Shown here: one piece after another, positions 7,573-14,884 of the stretch
How the letters are laid out: each line of letters starts with the position of its first letter
Position numbering within the stretch: position 1 is the first letter of the stretch
From: CAWKPF01 sp963851415
GTDB taxonomy: Bacteria; Acidobacteriota; Thermoanaerobaculia; Multivoradales; Multivoraceae
NCBI GenBank assembly: GCA_963851415.1
Contig: CAWKPF010000002.1
Span: 2,480,001 to 2,544,000, forward strand
DNA length: 64,000 nucleotides
Direction: 5' to 3'
Notes under the pieces: generated by a model
Database searches by the model: none
The model's input: the letters and a program-made list of their open reading frames with translations, nothing else
Told to the model about the DNA's origin: nothing
Position numbers and translations under genes: made by a program

Positions 7573-9303
7573 ATGATCTCGTCCCGGATGTCGCCACCCC
7601 TCCGACTCCTTCTGCCGTGGGCTCTGGTGATGCTGGCCGGCCTGACTGCCGGCCTCGGTTCTCAGGCGCTGCGCGAGCCAGACGAGGGGCGCAATGCAGA
7701 AGTCGCGCGCGAAATGGCCGAGAGCAACGACTACGCCTTGCCGCGGCTGAACGGGCAGCCTTATCTCGACAAGCCGGTGTTCTTCTTCGCCGCGGCGGCG
7801 CTCTCGATCGAGTTGTTCGGTGCGAGCGTGCTGGCGGTCCGAGCAACGACCTTCCTGTTCTTCCTGGCGACGGTGCTTCTGATCGGCTGGTTCGGCCGCC
7901 GACAGTTCGGCCCGGCAGGCGGGTGGATCGCCATGTTGACTTCGGCCACGATGCCCTTGATGGTCGCCTTCTCGCGTACCGTGATCATGGACAGCACGTT
8001 GTGCTTCTTCGTCGTGCTGTCGCTGATCTGCTTCTACTACGCCGTCGAAGGACGCCGGCGAGTGATCGAGCGACGGCTCGAGGGACCCGTTCATGCTCAT
8101 CTCGACTGGCGGATCTACAGTGCCGTCGCCTGGGCAGCGATCGCGATCGGCATCCTGGTCAAGGGTCCGGTCGCCCTCATCGTTCCACTCATGGTGGCGC
8201 TTCCGTACTCTCTGTGGCGCCGCGCCGCCTTTGCCCTCTGGCACCCGGCCGGGCCGGCCTTGGCCGTGTTGATCGCGGGCCCATGGGTATGGATGGTGGA
8301 GAGAGAGCTGCCGGGATTCCTGCGCTACGTCGCCCTGACCGAGACCGTCAGTCGCATGGCCAGCGACGAGCTCAAGCGTAGCGAGCCCTTCTGGTACTTC
8401 GGACCGGTCCTCCTGGCAGGAGCGTTCCCCTGGTCACTGGTCGCGCTCTCCTTCCTGTGGCCGAGGCCCCGGCCGGCACGCGACTCGCAACCCGCCGGCC
8501 TGCGCCACAGCCCCGAGATCGTCTACCTGCTGCTGTGGCTCTGCGTGCCGGTACTCTTCTTCACGCTCTCGAAGGGGAAGATGCCGCAGTACATCCTGCC
8601 GCTTCTCCCCTCCATCGGCCTGTTGATCGCCGCCCAATGGTCTCGCTTCGAGCGACCGATCGGGACGAGACTCGCGGCGTTGGGCTGGGCGCTCTTCGGA
8701 GTCGCCCTGTTGGTCGCGCTCCTGCTGCGCGATCGTTTCGACATCTCGCCCGAGCTCGCTCCCCACATCGTTCCTGTCGCTGTCCTCGCAGGGGTCGGAT
8801 GCCTCGTCGCGGGTCTGGTCGCCTGGCGTGTCCGCAAGAGCCCCTGGTGGACCCTGGTGGCACTCTCGATTCCGATGACCGGGGCCCCCCTCGTGCTCCT
8901 GCCGATCCTCCAGGCCATGGCCAACGAACGGTCCGGCCGGCTCATCGCGGACACCATCGAGACCGACCTCGAAACCGGTGCTGAGCTGTTCGGTGCCAAC
9001 GAGTACTCCGGCTCCCTCTCCTTCTACCTGGAGCGCACCTACCCCGTGTGGACCCACAACTGCGAAGAGCTGCGCAGCAACTATCTACGCCACGAATGTG
9101 ATCAGTACGTGATCCCCGGGGGTCAGTTTCGGCCCGACTCCGAGCTGAGCGCCGAGTTGGAGCGCTGCGAGGGCACAAGGATTTTCATCACAGACGAGCA
9201 CGAACACGACCTTCGCCGGTCACTCCTCGACGGCGGGCTCGAAGAGATCATCGACACCGGAGACCTGGTGGCCTACCGTCAGAGCTGTCCGGCTTCCCCT
9301 TGA
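7573..9303 (+). CDS. Glycosyltransferase family 39 (ArnT-like) membrane protein
   Basis: 576 residues with the N-terminal GT39 signature REPDEGRNAEVAREMAES (Glu35, Asp37, Glu38), then GQPYLDKPVFFF, the usual motif of ArnT-type enzymes that use undecaprenyl-phosphate sugars. About eleven hydrophobic segments and KGKMPQYILPLLPSIG support the fold; a soluble periplasmic domain of about 110 residues closes the protein. It lies 15 bases after the asparagine-synthase-like gene and 15 bases before the HAD gene, so the three are likely one transcript. It shares the MAES-x-Y start region with the GT39 at 3167 but is too diverged to be a recent duplicate. Substrate unknown. Confidence 0.88.
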   Translation: MISSRMSPPLRLLLPWALVMLAGLTAGLGSQALREPDEGRNAEVAREMAESNDYALPRLNGQPYLDKPVFFFAAAALSIELFGASVLAVRATTFLFFLATVLLIGWFGRRQFGPAGGWIAMLTSATMPLMVAFSRTVIMDSTLCFFVVLSLICFYYAVEGRRRVIERRLEGPVHAHLDWRIYSAVAWAAIAIGILVKGPVALIVPLMVALPYSLWRRAAFALWHPAGPALAVLIAGPWVWMVERELPGFLRYVALTETVSRMASDELKRSEPFWYFGPVLLAGAFPWSLVALSFLWPRPRPARDSQPAGLRHSPEIVYLLLWLCVPVLFFTLSKGKMPQYILPLLPSIGLLIAAQWSRFERPIGTRLAALGWALFGVALLVALLLRDRFDISPELAPHIVPVAVLAGVGCLVAGLVAWRVRKSPWWTLVALSIPMTGAPLVLLPILQAMANERSGRLIADTIETDLETGAELFGANEYSGSLSFYLERTYPVWTHNCEELRSNYLRHECDQYVIPGGQFRPDSELSAELERCEGTRIFITDEHEHDLRRSLLDGGLEEIIDTGDLVAYRQSCPASP

Positions 9304-9318
9304 CCCGTCAGGTGCAGC

Positions 9319-10038
9319 ATGACCGAGCTCGAGCACTCCTTCGACGCGTTGAGCTTCGACTGTTACGGAACGCTGATCGACTGGGAAACCGGCATCGGTG
9401 ACGCACTCGCGCACTGGGCAGCAGCGGCGGGGTGCAGCGCTCGACTCGGCGACCTGATGGCGGCCTTCGCTCGGCACGAAACGGCAGTGCAGAGCGAGCA
9501 ACCGACTCTGGTCTATCCCGCCGTCTTGATGGAGACCCTGCGTCGTATCGGCGAGGATCACTCCGTAGAAGTCACTGCCGAGCAAGCCGCAGAGTTCGGC
9601 AGCTCGGTGGGACGCTGGCCCGCCTTCCCCGACTCGGCGCCAGCGCTGACGCGGCTGAAGGAACGCTTTGCACTGATCATCCTCTCCAATGTCGACCGGG
9701 GATCCTTCGCCACGAGCAACGCGCGACTCGAGGTCGAGTTCGACCTGATCGTGACCGCACAGGACGTCGGCAGCTACAAGCCGGATCCGAAGAACTTCGA
9801 AGCGCTCTTCGAGAGTCTCGGTCAGATCGGAATCACCCGCGCCCGACTCCTGCACGTCGCGCAGTCGCTCTACCACGACCACGATCCTGCCCGAGCCCTT
9901 GGCCTACCTTCGGTGTGGATCGATCGCCGGCAGGGGCGTCCCGGAAGCGGCGCAACGCCTCCGCCGAAATCGAACTCGAGGGAGATCGAGTGGCGATTCC
10001 CCTCGATGGCAGCCTTTGCCGACGCGATACTCGGCTAG
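9319..10038 (+). CDS. HAD-superfamily hydrolase, 2-haloacid dehalogenase-like
   Basis: 239 residues with the four HAD motifs: I, FDCYGTLIDW with nucleophile Asp14; II, LIILSNVDR; III, a lysine in SYKPDPKNF; IV, an acidic pair region (YHDHDPARAL) that differs from the classical GD(x)xxxD. The whole resembles type II L-2-haloacid dehalogenases and related phosphatases. Motif I has Tyr after the Asp-x pair, as in dehalogenases, but this subgroup is often misnamed, so the substrate is open. ATG 9319 has AGGTG 8-12 bases upstream. It ends the amidotransferase/GT39 transcript, and beyond its stop lie repeats only. Confidence 0.82.
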   Translation: MTELEHSFDALSFDCYGTLIDWETGIGDALAHWAAAAGCSARLGDLMAAFARHETAVQSEQPTLVYPAVLMETLRRIGEDHSVEVTAEQAAEFGSSVGRWPAFPDSAPALTRLKERFALIILSNVDRGSFATSNARLEVEFDLIVTAQDVGSYKPDPKNFEALFESLGQIGITRARLLHVAQSLYHDHDPARALGLPSVWIDRRQGRPGSGATPPPKSNSREIEWRFPSMAAFADAILG

Positions 10039-10055
10039 CGGTCACCAGTGGGAGC

Positions 10056-10135
10056 GGAAGCGAAGCGACCCGATCTCACGATTGGAAGCGAAGCGATCCG
10101 ATCTCAACACGAGCGGAAGCGAAGCGACCGCGAGA
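10056..10135. repeat. Three copies of a short GGAAGCGAAGCGA repeat
   Basis: GGAAGCGAAGCGA occurs at 10056, 10084 and 10116, the first two followed by (C/T)CCGATCTCA. Spacings are about 28 and 32 bases. This array begins directly after the HAD gene and leads into the 89-bp array. The unit is itself made of AAGCG steps. No coding sense is visible. Confidence 0.75.
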
Positions 10136-10172
10136 AAGACACTCCTTTCTCCGCGCCCCCCTCGAGCCTCAG

Positions 10173-10580
10173 CGCAGGGATCGTGACCAGAGCACTGACG
10201 CCATAGGCGTCCTTGCGACGTCCCAGACTCTCCCACTTGTCCTGGCCCGAAACCAGGTCACCGCAGGGATCGTGACCAGAGCACTGACGCCATAGGCGTC
10301 CTTGCGACGTCCCAGACTCTCCCACTTGTCCTGGCCCGAAACCAGGTCACCGCAGGGATCGTGACCAGAGCACTGACGCCATAGGCGTCCTTGCGACGTC
10401 CCAGACTCTCCCACTTGTCCTGGCCCGAAACCAGGTCACCGCAGGGATCGTGACCAGAGCACTGACGCCATAGGCGTCCTTGCGACGTCCAGACTCTCCC
10501 ACTTGTCCTGGCCCGAAACCAGGTCACCGCAGGGATCGTGACCAGAGCACTGACGCCATAGGCGTCCTTGCGACGTCCCA
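10173..10580. repeat. Tandem array of an 89-bp unit (four full copies and one partial)
   Basis: Copies start at 10173, 10262, 10351, 10440 and 10528. The first three are 89 bp, the fourth is 88 bp (one C missing in GACGTCCC), and the last stops after 53 bp at 10580. Copies are otherwise almost identical. Each full copy holds two hairpins: GACGCC-ATA-GGCGTC, and CCTGG-CCCGAAA-CCAGG. There are no variable spacers, so it is not a CRISPR. The minus strand stays open through the array, but an 89-bp period shifts the frame at each copy, so a repeat protein is unlikely. Recent amplification by slippage or unequal exchange fits the near identity. The array lies between the stop of a + gene and a - strand tRNA. 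Confidence 0.9.
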
Positions 10581-10621
10581 GATCCCGATCGGCTCCGCAA
10601 CAGCGAGCCGAAGGCGAGCGT

Positions 10622-10641
<20 letters not shown>
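10581..10641. repeat. 16-bp inverted repeat containing the tRNA-Ala 3' end
   Basis: GATCCCGATCGGCTCC at 10581-10596 is an exact reverse complement of 10626-10641, with 29 bases between. The right arm is the 3' side of the tRNA-Ala T arm plus acceptor stem. The left arm begins at the base where the 89-bp array ends. Transcribed, the two arms could form a hairpin that competes with the tRNA fold or acts in 3'-end formation. Confidence 0.8.
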
Positions 10642-10697
<56 letters not shown>

Positions 10698-10717
10698 ACG
10701 AATCTCGGAAGGGCGGA

Positions 10718-10747
10718 AGTCTAGCCACCCCCACCCGGCAGTGTCAA
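10718..10747 (-). promoter_or_regulatory. Sigma-70-type promoter of the tRNA-Ala gene
   Basis: On the minus strand TTGACA (10742-10747) and TAGACT (10718-10723) are separated by 18 bases. The predicted transcript starts near 10711, some 14 bases before the mature tRNA 5' end. This is the clearest -35/-10 pair in the window and shows that TAGACT serves as a -10 box here. Confidence 0.75.
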
Positions 10748-10772
10748 CGACAGGGACGCATCAACACCGCCC

Positions 10773-11339
10773 TCAGAACCGATAGGCCACTCCGACCAGA
10801 GCGTTCCCGAACAACTGCACACCTCTCAGGTCTACCCAGTGTCCCGCCAGCTCCACGATCACCGAGTAGTGCGGATTGATCCTGAAGTCGCCGGTGAATC
10901 CCAGGACACCCCCGATCGCGGTCTGATCCTCACTCGAACCGTCGTACCGCTTTCCGCCCAGAGAGTAGGCACCCAATCCCAGGTAGATACCCGAGTCGTA
11001 GTAGTTGTCGCGAAACCGGTATTCCCCGGCGATCGTGAGGTAGGTGAGACCGTCCGCCTCGGCAAGATCCTCGAGTGGCTCGCTCGAGAAGTCCATGCGC
11101 CCGAGCCGAACCCCGACCAATCGCTTGATTCCGGTCACCCACGAGAAGCCTGCCTGGAGATTCAGATTCCCCAGACCGACATCGGGATCCGCATCCAGCG
11201 CGCCAGAGATTCCGCCGGCGAGGCTGGCCGTGAAGCTGTAGAGCTCTTGCGCGCCCGCCCGCGAGCTGCCGCTCGCGGCGAAGAAGACGACCATGACGGG
11301 GACGACGAGAACGAGAAGAGACCGGGTGAGACAGCGCAT
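10773..11339 (-). CDS. Small outer-membrane beta-barrel protein
   Basis: 188 residues from ATG 11339. The start begins a signal peptide (MRCLTRSLLVLVVPVMVVFF, then a cleavage-like SSRAGAQ). The mature part alternates short amphipathic strands rich in Gly, Tyr and Phe (YLTIAGEYRFRDNYYDSGIY, LGLGAYSLGG) and ends in VGVAYRF, a C-terminal aromatic residue typical of proteins assembled by the Bam complex. About eight strands would fit, as in OmpA/OmpW-like small barrels. No family could be named. It lies 75 bases before the tRNA promoter on the same strand and is divergent from the comF-like gene. Confidence 0.75.
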   Translation of the reverse strand: MRCLTRSLLVLVVPVMVVFFAASGSSRAGAQELYSFTASLAGGISGALDADPDVGLGNLNLQAGFSWVTGIKRLVGVRLGRMDFSSEPLEDLAEADGLTYLTIAGEYRFRDNYYDSGIYLGLGAYSLGGKRYDGSSEDQTAIGGVLGFTGDFRINPHYSVIVELAGHWVDLRGVQLFGNALVGVAYRF

Positions 11340-11345
11340 TTCGAC

Positions 11346-11351
11346 AGTATA
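11346..11351 (-). promoter_or_regulatory. -10 hexamer 6 bases before the start codon of the barrel gene
   Basis: TATACT on the minus strand ends 6 bases before ATG 11339. Transcription would start at or next to the A of the ATG, giving a leaderless mRNA. No -35 element at 16-18 bases was found. See the recurring pattern in the findings. Confidence 0.5.
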
Positions 11352-11622
11352 CCTGTGGCAAAGACGTCTAGAGGTGTGAGGGAGGCAAGCAACGACCGTG
11401 AGCCGGGAGGTCGGGCACGACGCTTTTCCCTCGTACGATTCTGGCCTTGCGCGCGTCCAAGGGCCAGCGATCCGATCCAGTTCACGAAGACCGCCGAGCG
11501 AGATGACCCATCCGATCCATCGAGCCACAACCCGCTCGAGTCCGGAGCCCTCCGCGCCACGAGCTCGTGTCGCCGACTCGAGCCAGGGCTCAGGCCCGGC
11601 GCTTCGGCGTGAAAGGCCCCTG

Positions 11623-12411
11623 GTGCCACCGCGTCTCCCTCGTTACTCGCTTCCGGTCGAGAGGGCTCTCGGCTGGATGTGGCCGCGTCCGTGCCTCGGC
11701 TGTGGGGATCGCGCCGCCCAGACTCGGCTGGATCTCTGCTTCAACTGCGCTGCGCGCCTGATCCCGAGTCCCCGCCCGGCCTGCCGCTGGTGCGCCCGCC
11801 GTCTCGACAGCTCACCGCCGCCAGGCGATGGTCTCTGCGGGTCCTGCCGCGTCAGCCCGAGAGCCGGTCGCACTCTCGGATTCTCCCGACTCCTCACTCT
11901 GCTCGACTACCGCACGCCGTTCGATCGGGTGATGTTGGCCTTCAAGTTCGGACAGCGAGACTATCTGGGCGAGCCGCTGGCCCGATGGTGCGCCGATCAG
12001 CTCTCGGAGGAACTGCGGCTGGCCGGTCCGTTTCAACTCGTCGTACCGGTTCCGCTGGCACTCGGACGACGCTGGCAACGGGGCTACAACCAGTCCCTGC
12101 TGCTCGCGCGAGGATTCGCACGACGACTGGGGTTGCCTTGCCGCCGTCTCCTTCGACGCCGGGCTCGACCGCCCCAATCGCTGCTTCCGCTCAAAGAGCG
12201 TCGACGCAACGTTCGTGGGACCTTCACTCTGAAACGCACTCTGAAAGATCCAGAACCGCTCGGTCAACGGGTGCTCCTGGTCGATGACGTCGTGACCTCC
12301 GGCGCGACCCTGTGGGAGGCGGCCAGATGCCTGCGCCGCGGCGGCGCCTCTCGAGTCGTAGCGGTCGCCCTCGCTCGGACCCCGGACGCAGAGCTCGGGC
12401 CCCCGAGGTGA
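11623..12411 (+). CDS. comF: ComF-family phosphoribosyltransferase-like protein
   Basis: The N-terminal part has four Cys pairs that fit the zinc ribbons of ComF proteins (CLGCGD, LCFNCAARL, CRWCARRL, LCGSC). The C-terminal half is a type I phosphoribosyltransferase fold with GYNQSLLLARGFARRLG, then KERRRNVRGTF, and the PRPP-binding loop VLLVDDVVTSGATL. ComF proteins take part in DNA uptake in competent bacteria, but the family is widespread and its biochemistry is unsettled. GTG 11623 gives 262 residues, the usual family size. The frame is open further upstream (ATG 11503) and ATG 11677 is also possible. The gene is divergent from the barrel gene and alone in its transcript. Confidence 0.8.
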   Translation: MPPRLPRYSLPVERALGWMWPRPCLGCGDRAAQTRLDLCFNCAARLIPSPRPACRWCARRLDSSPPPGDGLCGSCRVSPRAGRTLGFSRLLTLLDYRTPFDRVMLAFKFGQRDYLGEPLARWCADQLSEELRLAGPFQLVVPVPLALGRRWQRGYNQSLLLARGFARRLGLPCRRLLRRRARPPQSLLPLKERRRNVRGTFTLKRTLKDPEPLGQRVLLVDDVVTSGATLWEAARCLRRGGASRVVAVALARTPDAELGPPR

Positions 12412-12526
12412 GGCGCCCGAGAGGACGAGAGAGGGCGAACGACAGCTCATCCCACCCGAGCGTCGATCCGACCCACTTAGCGCCCCGATTACGCCTGACG
12501 ATCTCCCGATCCGCCACCGGAAGCAG

Positions 12527-12557
12527 TTGACGGCGCCTCGGTGCGACTCGCTATACT
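12527..12557 (+). promoter_or_regulatory. Sigma-70-type promoter before the large outer-membrane protein gene
   Basis: TTGACG (12527-12532) and TATACT (12552-12557) lie on the coding strand with a 19-base spacer, slightly long. The start codon follows 69 bases after the -10 box. The stretch 12412-12626 contains nothing else that I recognise. Confidence 0.5.
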
Positions 12558-12626
12558 CTGCTATCGGCTTTCTTCACGGCGACTGTCTGCTGGAACGATC
12601 GCCGGGTCCCCGTCAGGTCATCTGTC

Positions 12627-14612
12627 GTGCATGGAAGACTCTCATCGCTGAACCCTTCGCTGCTGAGCTCGAGCTTCGCGCTGGTGGGTCTCTTCCTCGC
12701 CGCATTGAGCCCGGCTCAGTCGAGTCCGGCGGCGACCCCGGCTGGCCCGGTCAACGGAAGCGATGACGCTCCGATCGCCGTGGCCGCCCTGCTCGGGCCC
12801 GACCTCGACATTCCGCGTGGCGGAGATCGCAACGGACTGCTCACCGGTCGAGTCTCGGTCGATCGGTCTCCGCTCACTGCCGTGCGCGTGTATGCGTACC
12901 AGCTGACCGACCTGACGCTGAGCAAGGCCACCACCAATCGCGCCGGCCACTTCGCCTTTGCCAATCTCCCTGCCGGTCTGTACAAAGTCATCGCGCACAA
13001 GGTCGGCTTCGTACCCGCCGTCGTGATGGTGACGCGAACCACGGCCAACGCGTATCAGTACCTCGACCTCGAGCTGGCGCAGGACGCCGACAGCCAGGCA
13101 CAGGAAGCGGCCGACTTCTGGACCATTCGCTCGCGCATTCCGACCGACGTGTTGCATGAGATCGTGATGGCCGAGTCCCAGGAGCTCGCACCCGAAGGTC
13201 CTCCGGTCAACAACGACTTCTCGGCCGTGATGAGCGCCCTGACCGGCATCGAGGATCTGGCGCAGCTCGGAGAGGCGCACCTCACCGGTGGGGCTGTCGA
13301 TCTGCAGGGTCAAATGGGCAGCCTCCAGTTCGGCATGAACGGCGACTTCCAGCGTCTACAGGGGAATGCCGGGCTCACCACCTTCGGCGAGGCCAATCGC
13401 GTGAGCTTCGACATCGAGGCCGAGTCGGCGAAGGTCAACGTCAGCGGACGCCAGAGCAGCTTTGTCGGCGCGGACCGCGGTGCCGAATCGATGATGCCCA
13501 GTGATCTCGAGCACTACGGTGTCGCCTGGCGACAGCAGATCGGGGGCGGCGAATCGACCTTCCGGGCTGGCTACGTACAGGAGTCCAACTTCTACCAAGA
13601 TGCCGGGTTGACGCCCGCCGGCGTGCCGGAGGCCTCCACCACCTGGACGGTCGAGGGCGCCTACGAGAGACAGATCACCAGCCGGAACTCGCTACGTAGC
13701 GGCCTGACGTACCGTCAGATGGAAGCGAGCTACGCCCTCGATCCGACCGCGGCGATTCCGCGCGAGCGGGTCGATCTGTTCAGCCTCGGTGATTGGGCCC
13801 TGCGAGACACGCTGGTCGTTCAGTACGGCATGTTCACGACCCTGTCCGATGGCACGCTCTCCTTCAGCCCGCAGGCCGGTGTGGTCGTGGGATTGGGGCA
13901 GGACTGGCAAGTCGAAGGCTCGGTGCGGCACCGATTCGATCAGGATGTCGCCGAGTTCGTTCCGCAGTTCATGCCGACCTACTTCGACAACAGCAATGAC
14001 TGCGGCACCGCGGAGCAGTTCTGCTACAAAGCCAAGCTCACCCGACTGCTGGCTGACGGCGGAGAGTGGAGCGTGGGTGCCCTGCACCGCGAGTACTCCG
14101 AGACGCTTCGAGTGTTCTTCAGCGAGAGCTTCTTCGACCGTTTCGACAGCCTCTTCTTCGTCCCGGGAGACCGGCTCCCAGAGCTTCAGTTCGCTTTGCA
14201 GCGCAACCTCGGCAGTCATGTGGAGGCCCGCTTCGAGTCGAACATCGGCTCCGGCGGTGGGGGCCAGTTCGTGACTTCCGACGGTGGGCGGTTCGAGAAT
14301 CAGATCGGCTACCTGGTGACCTCGATCGACACGCAGATCAAGCCGACCTCCACCGGAGTCCTGGTCGCATTCCATCGTATGGAGCAGAACCTCCAGTCCC
14401 AGGATTCCTCGGACCGCGGTCTGGCGGCTCCCAAGGTCGACCTCGATCGACTTCAGATCCTGCTCCGACAGGACCTGCAGCGGCTCCTGGGCTGGGCTTC
14501 GGACTGGGCCGTGACCCTCGACATGCAGCTGAGCCGAGGAGTCCTGCCCTACACCGCCTCCACAGACGACGTCCACAAGCGGGTCGTCGGCGGCCTCGCG
14601 GTACGCTTCTGA
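12627..14612 (+). CDS. Outer-membrane barrel protein with N-terminal carboxypeptidase-regulatory-like domain
   Basis: 661 residues from a GTG start. A signal region (LLSSSFALVGLFLAALSPAQS) leads to a CarboxypepD_reg-like beta-sandwich at about residues 65-150 (LLTGRVSVDRSPLTAVRVYA, NRAGHFAFANLPAGLYKVIA). A linker follows, then a long series of amphipathic strands ending in VVGGLAVRF with the terminal Phe of Bam substrates. This layout is that of TonB-dependent-receptor-like proteins of Acidobacteria and Bacteroidota, but I see no clear plug domain, and at 661 residues it is short for a transporter. It may bind or present something rather than import it. It is preceded by a likely promoter of its own and followed by 272 non-coding bases. 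Confidence 0.75.
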   Translation: MHGRLSSLNPSLLSSSFALVGLFLAALSPAQSSPAATPAGPVNGSDDAPIAVAALLGPDLDIPRGGDRNGLLTGRVSVDRSPLTAVRVYAYQLTDLTLSKATTNRAGHFAFANLPAGLYKVIAHKVGFVPAVVMVTRTTANAYQYLDLELAQDADSQAQEAADFWTIRSRIPTDVLHEIVMAESQELAPEGPPVNNDFSAVMSALTGIEDLAQLGEAHLTGGAVDLQGQMGSLQFGMNGDFQRLQGNAGLTTFGEANRVSFDIEAESAKVNVSGRQSSFVGADRGAESMMPSDLEHYGVAWRQQIGGGESTFRAGYVQESNFYQDAGLTPAGVPEASTTWTVEGAYERQITSRNSLRSGLTYRQMEASYALDPTAAIPRERVDLFSLGDWALRDTLVVQYGMFTTLSDGTLSFSPQAGVVVGLGQDWQVEGSVRHRFDQDVAEFVPQFMPTYFDNSNDCGTAEQFCYKAKLTRLLADGGEWSVGALHREYSETLRVFFSESFFDRFDSLFFVPGDRLPELQFALQRNLGSHVEARFESNIGSGGGGQFVTSDGGRFENQIGYLVTSIDTQIKPTSTGVLVAFHRMEQNLQSQDSSDRGLAAPKVDLDRLQILLRQDLQRLLGWASDWAVTLDMQLSRGVLPYTASTDDVHKRVVGGLAVRF

Positions 14613-14780
14613 CGCCCGAGGGACCGCAAGAGCGGCCCCGCCGGTGGATCTGTCGCGGCGCTACGCACAGATTCAATAAACCGTGCCAGAATCAAAATCC
14701 TGAACCGGCGGCTGTTGAGCGCCCGGATCGCGGGGCTTCCGAAGTCCAATGGATGTTCTCTCACGGCTCGAAAGCAGCAA

Positions 14781-14796
14781 TGGCATGGAAAGTGCT
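14781..14796 (+). promoter_or_regulatory. Sigma-54 promoter before the two-component genes
   Basis: TGGCATGGAAAGTGCT at 14781-14796 matches the -24/-12 consensus TGGCAyG-N4-TTGC at every invariant base: GG and GC are 10 bases apart, and only the first T of TTGC differs. Transcription would start near 14807, about 78 bases before ATG 14885. The downstream operon encodes a sigma-54 activator, so autoregulation is likely. The rest of 14613-14884 is AT-richer than the neighbourhood and could hold upstream activator sites. Confidence 0.7.
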
Positions 14797-14884
14797 TTCA
14801 AATTCTTGAAGTGATCTGATCGTTTCCCGACGGCGGAGACGCCGCCTCGGGACGCTGCCGTTTTCCCCGAACGGCCGAGTAGCC

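Noticed and set aside
10173..10580. CRISPR array
   Set aside because: The 89-bp units follow each other without unique spacers and no cas gene is present.
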